Source: DAOVFN01 sp964484305 (GTDB lineage Archaea; Aenigmatarchaeota; Aenigmatarchaeia; QMZP01). Taken from it: a DNA stretch of 64,000 bases. The number at the start of each line of letters is the position of its first letter. Within the stretch, counting starts at the first letter, position 1. The DNA is taken from positions 1 to 64,000 of the forward strand of contig CAZAEI010000004.1 of assembly GCA_964484305.1 (NCBI GenBank), given 5' to 3'. The position numbers and the translations under genes were made by a program. This document shows, piece by piece, positions 34,177 through 43,463 of this stretch. The notes beneath the pieces were generated by a model. It was not told the origin of the DNA and did not search any database. It saw only the letters and a list, made by a program, of their open reading frames with translations.

Positions 34177-35040
34177 ATGCCCAGAAAGAAGGCCCTGAAA
34201 AGGAAACCAGCCAGAAAGGCCAAGGGAAAAAGCGGCCTGGACAGGCAGATGGATCACTTCGGTGAGGAGGTCGGGGCCCTGGGAGAGCGCTTCGGAAAGG
34301 GGATGGAGCAGAAGGGCCGGGAATGGGACAGCTGGTACTGCAGGACATTTGGGCCGGTCGGGCCCGTTGTTTCAGCTGTTTTCGGGCTGTTCATTCTCTC
34401 TCTGGCTGTGTGGCTGCTTTCTGTGGTGAACCTTCCCATAGGCAGCGGCTTCCTTGACAATGTAGGGAATTTCCTCTTTGACAACCTGGGCCTGTTCTTT
34501 GTTATATTCCTGTTCTTTTCATACACATCCTATCTTTCCAGGGTGTTCCCAAAGGGGTACAGGCCGCTCTCCCCCATTGTCACAGCATTGGGGGTTGTTG
34601 TTGCGCTGTGGGTGGCTGCGCAGGCGGTTATCATTGCCAACGTGTCGCTGGGGATTGCGGTGCTGACTGGAATGACATCCCTTGTGCTGATAAATATCGC
34701 TTGGATATTCGGACTCCTTTTGGTCCTGGGATATGTCATATTCTCTATAAAGCTCGCCCTTGAGGGGCCGGGGGAAAGGAGGGAGAAAATCATGCCTGCA
34801 GCAAAACCCGTGCATGCCAGCAGACCAGTCAAGGGAGGGCCCAAGAGGCTCTACAGGTCAGGCAGGGAGAAAATCCTGAGTGGCGTGTGCGGGGGCATTG
34901 CCGAATACCTGGGGGTGGACCCCGTGATAATAAGGCTGCTCTGGGTTATCGGGACCTTTGCGTGGGGATTCGGCATCCTGGCTTACATAATAGCCTGGAT
35001 AATAATGCCCAGGAACCCCAACCATAAGTGGGAAGATTGA
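34177..35040 (+). CDS. PspC-domain membrane protein
   Basis: A basic start (MPRKKALKRKPARKAKGK) is followed by several membrane helices and, from about residue 225, a PspC domain: KRLYRSGREKILSGVCGGIA, EYLGVDPVIIRLLWVIG and AYIIAWIIMPRNP. PspC domains link to membrane stress responses in bacteria. The start at 34177 is the first Met after the UPF0248 gene promoter region; the two are divergent. Confidence 0.85.
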   Translation: MPRKKALKRKPARKAKGKSGLDRQMDHFGEEVGALGERFGKGMEQKGREWDSWYCRTFGPVGPVVSAVFGLFILSLAVWLLSVVNLPIGSGFLDNVGNFLFDNLGLFFVIFLFFSYTSYLSRVFPKGYRPLSPIVTALGVVVALWVAAQAVIIANVSLGIAVLTGMTSLVLINIAWIFGLLLVLGYVIFSIKLALEGPGERREKIMPAAKPVHASRPVKGGPKRLYRSGREKILSGVCGGIAEYLGVDPVIIRLLWVIGTFAWGFGILAYIIAWIIMPRNPNHKWED

Positions 35041-35053
35041 ACCGCATCCCATT

Positions 35054-35491
35054 TCAGGGGCCAGAGGGTGCGTGCTCGTCAAGTGCCCTGTTCACCAGGG
35101 CGTCGGCAAGCCTTATCCTGGGGTCGGTTCTCGGGACATGGGTATAGGCCACCCTGGAGAAGGCCTTCTCTGTCTCTCTTACCTTCTCCACTATTTCCTT
35201 TATTCCCTTGTTCTTTATCTTAAACCTGCCCGAGAGCTGGTTCACCAGGAGGCGGCTGTCAGAATGGCAGGAGACCTCCCCCCGGGTGAAACCCCTGGCA
35301 AGTTCGAGTGCCCTGAGGACTGCCCTGTACTCGGCCTGGTTGTTGGTGGCCCTGCCTATGAACTCCCGGTGGTCCCTGAGGAGCCTGCCCCCTGGGGAGT
35401 ATATAAGGATGCCTATTGCAGAGGGCCCGGGGTTGCCCCTGGAGCCGCCGTCCGTGTAGGCAAGGACCCTCTCCAGAAGGGACTGGTTCAT
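35054..35491 (-). CDS. rnhA: Ribonuclease HI-like protein
   Basis: The RNase H catalytic acidic residues are visible: Asp in AYTDGGSRGNPGPS, Glu in NNQAEYRAVLRAL, Asp in CHSDSRLLVNQLSG and the final Asp in RLADALVNRALDE. The 145 residues match archaeal RNase HI that lacks the hybrid-binding N-terminal domain. It cleaves RNA in RNA-DNA hybrids. Confidence 0.92.
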   Translation of the reverse strand: MNQSLLERVLAYTDGGSRGNPGPSAIGILIYSPGGRLLRDHREFIGRATNNQAEYRAVLRALELARGFTRGEVSCHSDSRLLVNQLSGRFKIKNKGIKEIVEKVRETEKAFSRVAYTHVPRTDPRIRLADALVNRALDEHAPSGP

Positions 35492-35558
35492 GGTTTATTC
35501 TTGTGGGGGCGGGATTAAAAAGCTGACCTGCCTCTCCCTTATATGGCCGGGCGGGGGC

Positions 35559-35801
35559 TCAGTCAAAGAGGCCGCCCTTGCAGACATCGGCCACTACAAA
35601 AAGGACGGCGGCAAAGATTATCACATTCCCCAGGAGGTCGGATGGTGGCGGGAAGGTCTTGGTTATCTCGGCCAGCTTGAGGACCCCTCCCAGGAGGGCT
35701 GTAATCACGGCCCCGCTTATCGCCTTGTCAGACTTGAGGACCTTGGCGCTGGCCTCGAGAAAACGGGATATCTGGTCCATGAGGCTCCGCTTGGTGGCCA
35801 T
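35559..35801 (-). CDS. Small membrane protein
   Basis: The 80-residue protein has an amphipathic N-terminus (MDQISRFLEASAKVLKSD), then AISGAVITALLGGVLKLAE and LLGNVIIFAAVLFVVADVC, two membrane segments. I used the ATG at 35801. Family unknown. Confidence 0.55.
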   Translation of the reverse strand: MATKRSLMDQISRFLEASAKVLKSDKAISGAVITALLGGVLKLAEITKTFPPPSDLLGNVIIFAAVLFVVADVCKGGLFD

Positions 35802-35845
35802 GTTATATTGTTGGCCTGGGGGATATAAAAGATTAGTAGGTTGCA

Positions 35846-36277
35846 TCAGATGTCAAGCTTAGAAAGCATTTCTTTTGCCACCTGCTCCGCTTCCTTACCT
35901 GTCAGGTGGCCGTTGCCGCCGCTTGTCGGGATAACTGATATATACTCGTCAAACCCATAGGTTTCGCCATGGTAAGTATCGGAAGTTGTTCCTATAAGAA
36001 AGATATGGGGTGGATTACAGTTAAGCAATCCACATAAAACAAGCAGGGAATCCAGCACCTTGGATGAATATCGACTCTCTTTATTAATGAGACCCAGATA
36101 TGGAAGCTGAGACGTATCCGCATCTAAAAACCCATCTAGTTTTTCTGGGTAGTCTATAAACAGTCTGTCATATATTACATGATCGGGAGTAAATCCACTG
36201 ATAGCTTCAAAGTTCTTGTACCTTCTCTTGGTGTTGATATCATGATACAGTAATCCAATCTCTCTGACATCTCCCAT
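35846..36277 (-). CDS. Hypothetical protein
   Basis: The frame encodes a 143-residue soluble protein with no recognisable motif. A GTGAT Shine-Dalgarno-like sequence lies just before the ATG at 36277, which decides this start over the GTG at 36286. The central YRLFIDYPEKLDGFL-like region and the Gly-rich PTSGGNGHLTG are the marked parts. Confidence 0.5.
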   Translation of the reverse strand: MGDVREIGLLYHDINTKRRYKNFEAISGFTPDHVIYDRLFIDYPEKLDGFLDADTSQLPYLGLINKESRYSSKVLDSLLVLCGLLNCNPPHIFLIGTTSDTYHGETYGFDEYISVIPTSGGNGHLTGKEAEQVAKEMLSKLDI

Positions 36278-36335
36278 ATCAATCACTTAACATCACTTTA
36301 AAAGCAAAGTTTTTTAAAATGTAAAGCCTGAGGGC

Positions 36336-37118
36336 TCAGTACCTGGTTATGACGCCCGTGACCTTGCTCCTTTTTATGGCCCACCTGAAGACCAGGACCC
36401 CCAGGGCAAAGTATGCCACTGATAGTATTGCCCCTATGGCCAGTTCAGGGTTTGCAAGCCCCGGGGAGAATCCCAGGGCTGCCCTCAGGGACATTATGGA
36501 GTGGGTGGTGGGGACTGCGAGTGAAACGGCCTGGACCGGCCCGGGAAGAATGTCTATCGGATAGTAGACCCCGGAGAATATCATGATTATCCCCGTAAGA
36601 ATCCATATCAGGGACATGTACTTGTCCCCCTTGGTCACCATGAGGGAGTTTATGACAAGGGCCAGCCCGGTGGCAAAGATGAATACAAAGAACAGGTTTA
36701 TGAGGTAGAATCCGGCCAGGAAGATATTGAAGCCGAACAGTATTACTGCAAGGATGCCTGTAATCATCAGGACCAGTACGGAGCTGAACAGCCCGTATGA
36801 GGCATTCCCTACTATGAATCCCGCAAGGCTCGAGCTGCCCGTGAAGGTATGCTTGAGGGAATCGGCCCATATGTCAAGGGTTATCCCGAACGATGTTGCC
36901 CTCTGGGAGACGTCATATATGTTCCATACAATGACCCCTGCAAAGACAAAGAGCATGGTCTCGGGGCCTGCGCCCCCCTCGCTGACAAAGTATGCCAGTA
37001 TCCCCAGGGAGAGTATGAAAATCAGGGGATGTATGGCTATCCATGCAATCTCTCCCATCCTCCTTGACATTATCTTGAACTGCTTGTAGAAGTGCGCGCT
37101 TGCTTCCTCCAGCATCAT
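36336..37118 (-). CDS. ABC-2 type transporter permease
   Basis: Six membrane segments and the ABC-2 signatures are visible: a cytoplasmic N-terminus (FYKQFKIMSRRMGEIAWIAI), the GNASYGLFSSVLVLMITGI helix, and FSGVYYPIDILPGPVQAVSL before the last helices. The ATG at 37118 overlaps the ATPase stop (ATGA), so they are one transcriptional and translational unit. Substrate unknown. Confidence 0.88.
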   Translation of the reverse strand: MMLEEASAHFYKQFKIMSRRMGEIAWIAIHPLIFILSLGILAYFVSEGGAGPETMLFVFAGVIVWNIYDVSQRATSFGITLDIWADSLKHTFTGSSSLAGFIVGNASYGLFSSVLVLMITGILAVILFGFNIFLAGFYLINLFFVFIFATGLALVINSLMVTKGDKYMSLIWILTGIIMIFSGVYYPIDILPGPVQAVSLAVPTTHSIMSLRAALGFSPGLANPELAIGAILSVAYFALGVLVFRWAIKRSKVTGVITRY

Positions 37119-38080
37119 GTCACCTTCCCGTACCTTTTCGGGAGCGGGGTTGTCCTTCCCACAAGTGTGAGGAATACCTCCTCCAGGCTCGGCTTCCTTA
37201 TCTCCATGTCCTTTACGGTGAAGCGGTTCCTTTTCAGTGCTGCCAGCACGGGGTTTATCACGCTCCCGGCGGAATCCGCTGTTATGAACAGGCCGTCGCT
37301 CACGCAATGGTGGGTCACGCCAGGCATCTTATTCAGGAATCCCAGGCCCGAGTACCTGTCCAGGTAGAGGTGTATCACATCTGGTATCCTCAGGCTGTCC
37401 CTGATGTCCCTTATGTCACCCTCGTTGACGAGCCTTCCCTGGTTGATTATGGCAATCCTCCTGCACATCTGCTCCACCTCGCCCATCTGGTGGGAGGTCA
37501 GGAGGACCGTCATGTTCCTCTCCTGGATAATGTCGAGGATGAAGTTCCTTACATCCAGGGCCACCTCGACGTCGAGGCCCGCGGTGGGCTCGTCGAGGAA
37601 GAGCACCTCGGGGTCGTTCAGAAGGGACTTCGCAACAGCGACCTTCTGCCTCATGCCTGTCGATAGCATCCCGAACTCCTTATCCTCGAACCTGTGGATT
37701 CCAAGCTTCCTTATCAGCCTGTCTATGTTCTTCTTTCTGGCGGAGGAATTGAGGCCATAGAGCCTGCCGAAGTAGTTGAGTATCTCCCTCGGCTTCAGGT
37801 CCCAGTAGAAGTGTGTCCCTCCCATGCATATGCCTATCCTCTTCTTTATCTCATTGGACTCCCCGGTCACGTCGTATCCCAGCACGCGGGCCGTCCCCGA
37901 TGTCGGGGTAACCAGGGTCGAGAGTATGTATATGAGGGTGGTCTTGCCTGCCCCGTTCGGGCCGAGCAGGCCGAAGGCCTGGCCGCTCCTTATCCTGAGG
38001 TCTATGCCCCTGAGGGCATGGGTGGTTTCCCCGCCCTCCCTGAAGGCCTTCCTGATTCCCGAAACCTCTATGGCGTCCAT
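37115..38080 (-). CDS. ABC transporter ATP-binding protein
   Basis: The product begins MDAIEVSGIRKAFREGG and has Walker A GPNGAGKTTLIYIL, the LSTGMRQKVAVAKSLL signature and Walker B VLFLDEPTAGLD. The final 80 residues are a regulatory domain. The signature LSTGM replaces the common LSGGM. It pairs with the ABC-2 permease at 36336-37118. I chose the ATG at 38080; upstream in-frame codons are unlikely. Confidence 0.9.
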   Translation of the reverse strand: MDAIEVSGIRKAFREGGETTHALRGIDLRIRSGQAFGLLGPNGAGKTTLIYILSTLVTPTSGTARVLGYDVTGESNEIKKRIGICMGGTHFYWDLKPREILNYFGRLYGLNSSARKKNIDRLIRKLGIHRFEDKEFGMLSTGMRQKVAVAKSLLNDPEVLFLDEPTAGLDVEVALDVRNFILDIIQERNMTVLLTSHQMGEVEQMCRRIAIINQGRLVNEGDIRDIRDSLRIPDVIHLYLDRYSGLGFLNKMPGVTHHCVSDGLFITADSAGSVINPVLAALKRNRFTVKDMEIRKPSLEEVFLTLVGRTTPLPKRYGKVT

Positions 38081-38260
38081 AAGGATATTTTGGCTTAGCC
38101 TATTAATTAGTGAGGCCGGTTCGGCGGCATGGGGAATGAGGCCTGCAAGCATCTCGATTACCACCGGCCACGGTCCGTTGGGATGTCCTGGCTTGACCCG
38201 CAATAAGGGGAATGTTAAATGATTTAAATCATGCTGCTGTTGTTTCTATAGGTGTTTGGG

Positions 38261-39276
38261 ATGAAGAGGGGATATGCTGCGTTTGTGGTCCTTATAGGGG
38301 CTGTCCTTGCAGGGATGCTCCTGGCCTCTGTCGAGCCAGTGTGCGGTAACGGGTTCGTGGAGGGAAGGTTCCCTGATACCAGCTATGAGTAGTGCGATGA
38401 CGGCAATACCCTGGACGGGACGGGTGCTCAGGTGCCTGCCTTGTGGAGTTCCCTGAGAGGATATATATAGCGCCGTACATGGGAAACATAGACGGCCATT
38501 TCACGGATGAGTGGTTCTTCTTCTATGACCAGCTGGTGGATTACTTTGATGGTGAGGAGATACCCGTGGGGGCCACTGTATATCCTGCCAGCCTGGACAA
38601 TCCCAGGGTTGCGCCCTACATAAAGAGGATATATGAGAGCCACTACATGGAGTTTGTCCAGAAGGCCCACTACATGGAGTTTGTCCAGAAGGCCTGGACG
38701 GGCCACGAGAAGGAGCAGCAGATAGACATCCTTCCCTTTGAGGAGCAGAAGGAAATCATAAGCAGCGGGAGGGAGGCCTTCAGAAGTCATATGGCCAATA
38801 TACTCGGTGTGAACGAGAGCGAGGTCAGGGTCCCTGTCGCCTACAATGCACCGCAGGGAAGGTTCACGAACGACACGAGAAGGGCCCTGGAGGAACTTGG
38901 GTTCAGGATATTCTTTGAGATGTACATGAACGATGACCTGGGACCCGTGGAATCCACGGACATGCTGGGCATTACCCAGTACGGCGTGGGCATTACCACA
39001 ACCGGAGATGCGGGAAGGGAAACAGAATTCTTCCAGCCGGGTGAGACCCTGCTTGAGCTGAGAGACTTCAACAGGGAGGACCTCAGCATGGTTTATATCA
39101 ATGGCAGCCGGGTGGTTCCCCTGTGGGTGCACCACCAGGACTTCGAGAGCAGGACCAGGCCAAACATAGTGGACCAGGGGAAGTGGGATTCCTACAGGTA
39201 TGTGATGGGCCGCATAAAGGAGGAGCCCAACCTCATCCTGGTCTCGCCCACTGATATATGGGAGATGAGGCACTGA
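38261..39276 (+). pseudogene. Secreted deacetylase-like protein, disrupted
   Basis: From ATG 38261 a signal peptide (AAFVVLIGAVLAGMLLASV) runs into CGNGFVEGRFPDTSYE, then TAG (38390-38392), then CDDGNTLDG. This is the Cys-rich repeat CGNG...QCDDGNTLDGDGC in which a CAG has become TAG. One G is also missing near 38418, after which the frame resumes with DGCSGACLVEFPERIYIAP. The remaining 278 residues resemble a NodB-type polysaccharide deacetylase by layout (IYIAPYMGN, NAPQGRFTNDTRRALEELGF). A 27-nt exact tandem duplication (38641-38694) lies inside. Confidence 0.6.
38641..38694 (+). repeat. 27-nt exact tandem duplication
   Basis: The unit starting CACTACATGGAGTTTGTCC occurs twice without mismatch (38641-38667, 38668-38694) and duplicates nine residues (HYMEFVQKA) in frame. 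Confidence 0.9.
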
Positions 39277-39334
39277 TTTCGTCCGCACGCCGTTTAAGGC
39301 GTTTATTTTTAAACCAATAATAGAATTCTATTGC

Positions 39335-39808
39335 ATGAAAGCTGTATTTCCTGTTAGGTTCATGTTTGCTTTTCTCATTTCTGTTGCTGTCCTTGGCCTG
39401 CTCGCCGACGGGGGCCAGGGCCAAGATGTTGATGGGTTCCAGGTCACCCAGGTGCAGCTGGAGCTGGTAAGGCAGCTCTATAATGACAACATAGGCGCGG
39501 TTCCCCAGGTAAGGGACCTGCTGGCCAATGAGAGGATTAACTTCCATGTAGAGGGTATGGGGTGCGTGGCCATTGTGAACAGGGATGGTGTGATGCAGTC
39601 AATAGAGCCGGGGGAGATGCCTGACCCCACCATGAACATGTACACGGACATGGAGACCATGGAGAACATCATGCTCGGGGAGACAGAGCCCCTGGACGCC
39701 CTCAAGGAGGGCAGGATATGGTACGAGGGCGTGGGCTTCTTTAACTGGCTCAGGTTCGCCTTTGCCGGCCTGCTCTTCAACATCGCCGCGGCCCTGGGGC
39801 TTGTATAG
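39335..39808 (+). CDS. Secreted SCP2-like protein with C-terminal anchor
   Basis: A signal peptide (FMFAFLISVAVLGLLADGG) is followed by a domain whose motifs NMYTDMETMENIMLGETEPL and DALKEGRIWYEGVGF recall SCP2 sterol/lipid-carrier proteins. The chain ends with a hydrophobic segment (FAFAGLLFNIAAALGLV). An exported lipid-binding protein is plausible but the match is by pattern only. Confidence 0.5.
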   Translation: MKAVFPVRFMFAFLISVAVLGLLADGGQGQDVDGFQVTQVQLELVRQLYNDNIGAVPQVRDLLANERINFHVEGMGCVAIVNRDGVMQSIEPGEMPDPTMNMYTDMETMENIMLGETEPLDALKEGRIWYEGVGFFNWLRFAFAGLLFNIAAALGLV

Positions 39809-39845
39809 GAAGGAGGAATTGTATGAACGCGTTCTGCCGGAGGAT

Positions 39846-40343
39846 ATGCCCGCTGAGAAACACAAGGCTATGCCTGAGGCTGCTGAAAAGGTGACGCAGA
39901 CGGGGAGGGAAACCATGAGGCCTGATAAGGGAAGATTACAGACCGGCGAGCACATACTGGCAAGGCTTCTTGAGCTTGATTTTGGTGTTAATGTAGGTGT
40001 CTGCAAGTTCAAGGGGGACCAGGGGTCTCTTGAGGTCATGTCCAGCCGGGACATGAGACAGATTGATGCTGCTGGATATCAGAAAGGAGTTCAGGAAATC
40101 ATAGACAGCAATATTCCTGTCAAGAAAAGCGAGCTAAGCAGAGAGGAGGCCGGTATGATTGCAGATATAAGCAGGGTCCCCCCTTCCCTTGAAAGGATAA
40201 GAATCGTTGGGATAGGGGATTTTGACAAGAGGCCCTGCAGGGATCCTCATGTCGATAATACTGATGAGATAGGGGCGTTCAGGATTCTGGGCGTAAAAAG
40301 GGTCGGCAGCGACCGCTACAGGCTCACCTTCACGGTTGAATAA
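39846..40343 (+). CDS. Divergent AlaX-like editing-domain protein
   Basis: The protein resembles the editing domain of AlaX/ThrRS-type proteins: LQTGEHILARLL where active relatives have HTAxHxL, and CRDPHVDNTDEIGAFRILGV where they have CxGTHxxNTxEIG. The first zinc-ligand His is Gln here, while the second His, Cys and last His remain, so metal binding may be altered. GGAGGA precedes the ATG at 39846; an ATG at 39762 overlaps the previous gene. Length 165 residues. Confidence 0.75.
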   Translation: MPAEKHKAMPEAAEKVTQTGRETMRPDKGRLQTGEHILARLLELDFGVNVGVCKFKGDQGSLEVMSSRDMRQIDAAGYQKGVQEIIDSNIPVKKSELSREEAGMIADISRVPPSLERIRIVGIGDFDKRPCRDPHVDNTDEIGAFRILGVKRVGSDRYRLTFTVE

Positions 40344-40410
40344 CGCAGAGGGCCTTAACTGACACGCGGAACCTATTCTTGGGCAAAGCATGCCGGCATG
40401 GAAACCAGCA

Positions 40411-40905
40411 TCAAATGTCATGAGGCAACAGAGATTCCAGAAAGGAGATATAATCCGCATGAATTTGGATTGCTTCGCGAGTCATCTCACGCCCTTCAGA
40501 ACCATATTCGCCTCTCAATAACCCATCATAAACCGTGAGGACATTTCTCGCTGTTTCTATTGGCATTCCTGAATTTGCAACAGCGAGAGGTGGCTGGTTG
40601 CCCCGGTTTCCCTCAAGCACCTCTTTGCACCCGTCTGGAATAGTGGTTTCCGCCCCTAATCTCCCAAGGGCGTCGTCAAAGACCTTCCACCAAAATCCTT
40701 TACGTTTATCAAAATAATCTCCTGCCCTTTTGACAAGCTCTTCTGGCAGGGACCTGCCGAAAATGTTTCCCATCTCTTTGGAATAATGTGCCATATGTGA
40801 CAAGGCCGCGCTTTCTGCTCCGCAATCTGATTCAAGCGAGTGCGTGTACAATTCCATGCGATTCCTTGCCAGTCCGATTTCAGCCCTTATTTCTCTGGTA
40901 TTCAT
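40411..40905 (-). CDS. Hypothetical protein
   Basis: The 164-residue helical protein has no recognised motif. It contains LARNRMELYTHSLESDCGAE and IHADYISFLESLLPHDI. It stands alone, convergent with the AlaX-like gene. Confidence 0.5.
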   Translation of the reverse strand: MNTREIRAEIGLARNRMELYTHSLESDCGAESAALSHMAHYSKEMGNIFGRSLPEELVKRAGDYFDKRKGFWWKVFDDALGRLGAETTIPDGCKEVLEGNRGNQPPLAVANSGMPIETARNVLTVYDGLLRGEYGSEGREMTREAIQIHADYISFLESLLPHDI

Positions 40906-40979
40906 AGTTAATTGGTATTGCCGTTAATCTTAAATAGTCATTTCAAGCCGCTTTTAAGCAATTACCCGAATAACCATGC

Positions 40980-41414
40980 ATGGAGCATGTCGCAATCATG
41001 AGGAAATCCTGGGGCCTGACCCGGAAAATCATCACGGGCCAGAAGAGCATGGAATCGAGATGGTACAAGGTCAGATATGCCCCCTGGAACAGGATTGGCC
41101 CCGGCGATACCATCTATTTCAAGGATTCGGGGGAACCCGTCACTGTGAAAGCAGAGGTCGGCAGGGTGATGGCCTTCTCGGGACTGACTCCCGGCAAGGT
41201 CAGGGGAATCCTGAATGAATACGGCGAATCGGACGGGCTCGAGACGGATGAGATTCCCAGGTTCCTTGACATGTTCAGGGACAAGAAGTACTGCATGCTT
41301 ATCTTTCTCAAGAACCCGAGAAGGGTTGAGCCGTTCCATATCGACAAGACCGGCTTCGGCGCGATGTCCTCATGGATAGTTGTCGACGACGTCAGCAGAA
41401 TCAGGAAGGATTAG
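40980..41414 (+). CDS. PUA/ASCH-like RNA-binding domain protein
   Basis: The 144 residues fit a widespread archaeal/bacterial PUA-like family: IMRKSWGLTRKIITGQKSME with SRWYKVRYAPW, GDTIYFKDSGEPVTVKAEV and the closing FHIDKTGFGAMSSWIVV. ASCH/EVE-type folds usually bind modified RNA or nucleotides. An ATG at 40998 is a possible alternative start. Confidence 0.7.
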   Translation: MEHVAIMRKSWGLTRKIITGQKSMESRWYKVRYAPWNRIGPGDTIYFKDSGEPVTVKAEVGRVMAFSGLTPGKVRGILNEYGESDGLETDEIPRFLDMFRDKKYCMLIFLKNPRRVEPFHIDKTGFGAMSSWIVVDDVSRIRKD

Positions 41415-41470
41415 GGACCGATGCCCTCCCGAGTAATAAACGTTTAATCAAACCGAATTATCCATTAATC

Positions 41471-41776
41471 ATGTCCCTAAGCGAACTGCAGAAGGAGATC
41501 TTCAGGAACAAGACAGACAGAGGCTTCAACGTCACCGACGTCGGCAAGGAAATTATCCTGATGGCCGAGGAGCTCGGGGAGCTGGCAAGGGCCTACAAGA
41601 ACAGCGACAAGAAACCCGCCAGGGAAATCAATAACAGGGACAGTATAACCGATGCCATAGGCGACCTGATGGCCTACTGCCTGGGCCTGTGCGAGATGCT
41701 CGGCGTGGACAGCGGGGAAATCCTCAAGGGCATCATCGAGAACAACAGGAAAAGGGAGCACACCGGCCAGATTTGA
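41471..41776 (+). CDS. MazG-like nucleotide pyrophosphohydrolase
   Basis: In 101 residues the MazG helix bundle is recognisable: ILMAEELGELARAYKNS with the metal-binding ExxE, and SITDAIGDLMAYCLGLCEML with the second acidic motif. Such enzymes hydrolyse NTPs to NMP and PPi. The ATG at 41471 is preceded by an AT-rich promoter-like region. Confidence 0.82.
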   Translation: MSLSELQKEIFRNKTDRGFNVTDVGKEIILMAEELGELARAYKNSDKKPAREINNRDSITDAIGDLMAYCLGLCEMLGVDSGEILKGIIENNRKREHTGQI

Positions 41777-41835
41777 CAAGTTTGTACCCTACCCAGATTC
41801 ACACACTTAAAAAATTAACCTTCTCAATATTATTC

Positions 41836-42954
41836 ATGTCTGGAATGAGATATTCTGATATCGTTGATTACGATAAACTGGATCCGTTCAAGGAAGAGTC
41901 TATAAGAAGGTTACAAAAAACGCTAAGCAACCCGGAAAGATTAGGGATATCTGTTGTTGAAGAATCTATCGGGGAAACTGCTGTTGCAGTCGATATTGGT
42001 TACAGCGGCGATTTCTACCTTGCTTTCAATGTTGAAGGCCTCGGGACAAAGAATATGATTGCAGAGGTAATGGCTGAAAAGAAAAGGATAGGAGAAGGTA
42101 TTGGAATCGATAGAAGAACATTGTTTGCTGGCCTTGGACAAGACGAAATGGCAATGACATTGAACGATTTAACAGGCATAGGTGCGACCCCATTCCTTTT
42201 TGAACCTATCGTAGCTACTGGTGATTCTGATTATCTCACCGACCCTGATAAATCAGCAGGAATTATCGACGGTTTCGAGAGGGGAGCAGCAATTGCAAAG
42301 GTTGCAATTCCGGGCGGTGAAACACCAACACTTAAAGGAATAGTAGGTGCAAATACAATAGATGTCGCTGGTGCATCAGTTGGGATAATTAGGCCAAGTG
42401 TTAGACTGACAACAGGAGATAGATTGGTAAAGGGTTTGACCATATATGGCATTGAAAGCAGCGGAGTGCATTCAAATGGCGTGTCGCTTGCAAGAGAAAT
42501 AGCAGAAAAAACCAAAGACGGATACTTCACAAAGTTGCCAAGTGGCAGAACAATTGGTCAAGCTCTACTTACACCAACAACGATCTATTCACCGTTTGTT
42601 GAAGCTATGTTTGAGGAGGAAGTTGATGTTCGATATATGCAGCCAATAACAGGACATGGCTGGGCAAAAATAATGAGGAAAAAGAAGCCATTTAGATATA
42701 TTATTGAAAATCTCCCAGAACCGCAAGAGGAATTCAGATTTTTACAGGAAGAAGGCCCTGTTGATGATGAGGAAGCATATAAAACATGGAACATGCGTGT
42801 TGGTTGGGTTGTAATGGCACCTGATAGTGACGCCAGAGGCATCAGAAAGGCTGGAGAAAAATGTAACCTCGGTGTTTACGAACTTGGCCCTGTGGAAGAT
42901 GGTGAAAGAGAAGTTGTTATTGCACCAAAAAATATAACCTACAAACCAAGATAA
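41836..42954 (+). CDS. PurM-family (AIR synthase-like) protein
   Basis: The PurM architecture is visible: MRYSDIVDYDKLDPFK, FNVEGLGTKN (GVGTK position), NDLTGIGATPFLFEPIVATG, PGGETPTLKG and GIESSGVHSNGVSLAREI. It is 372 residues. PurM makes 5-aminoimidazole ribotide in purine synthesis. No other pur gene is nearby and the gene is visibly AT-richer than its neighbours, so transfer is likely and the substrate of this paralogue is uncertain. Confidence 0.8.
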   Translation: MSGMRYSDIVDYDKLDPFKEESIRRLQKTLSNPERLGISVVEESIGETAVAVDIGYSGDFYLAFNVEGLGTKNMIAEVMAEKKRIGEGIGIDRRTLFAGLGQDEMAMTLNDLTGIGATPFLFEPIVATGDSDYLTDPDKSAGIIDGFERGAAIAKVAIPGGETPTLKGIVGANTIDVAGASVGIIRPSVRLTTGDRLVKGLTIYGIESSGVHSNGVSLAREIAEKTKDGYFTKLPSGRTIGQALLTPTTIYSPFVEAMFEEEVDVRYMQPITGHGWAKIMRKKKPFRYIIENLPEPQEEFRFLQEEGPVDDEEAYKTWNMRVGWVVMAPDSDARGIRKAGEKCNLGVYELGPVEDGEREVVIAPKNITYKPR

Positions 42955-42998
42955 AAAGACTTTTGAACAACGCCGGCAGTATGAACTTTGCCACGAGA

Positions 42999-43415
42999 CT
43001 AATCAGGCTTGAGCCCTGTCTTTATGTCTGAAGCCACGTCTTTGTATGCTAAATCAAAGAATATCTCATGGCCGTGGGCAATATCATCTAATATTGGTAC
43101 AAGTTTCCTTATCGCATCAGGCTTTAATTTATCGTCCAATGTCTGGATTACCTCATCCGCTTCGAATATATTCTCTTTCAGTTCTCTGATATACTCTCTA
43201 CCGTAAATACTCAGACTGGGACAATCCCTGCATAACATGTCTTTTATTGCTTCAGCCTCATCGTCTTTAAGAGAATCTTCCAGAATCTTTCCCAGGTAGA
43301 ATTCCCACTTGCCGAAACCAGATATGTCGCCATACTGGTGCATAAGGTCATTGATTTCCCTGAGCTTTCCGGCATAGAATCTGCACAACTCACACGGGTT
43401 TTCTATGAGGGACAT
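42999..43415 (-). CDS. Hypothetical protein with two CxxC pairs
   Basis: The 138 residues contain CELCRF near the start and CRDC near residue 68, a possible zinc or Fe-S site. The rest is helical and acidic (FEADEVIQTLDDKLKPDAI). I do not recognise the family. Confidence 0.5.
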   Translation of the reverse strand: MSLIENPCELCRFYAGKLREINDLMHQYGDISGFGKWEFYLGKILEDSLKDDEAEAIKDMLCRDCPSLSIYGREYIRELKENIFEADEVIQTLDDKLKPDAIRKLVPILDDIAHGHEIFFDLAYKDVASDIKTGLKPD

Positions 43416-43463
43416 GAATCCAATAAGATGATATCCTTTTTAAATGGCATATACCATATTACG

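Noticed and set aside
38390..38392. In-frame TAG read as pyrrolysine
   Set aside because: A one-base frameshift follows within 30 nt and the motif predicts Gln at this position, so a mutation or error explains both.
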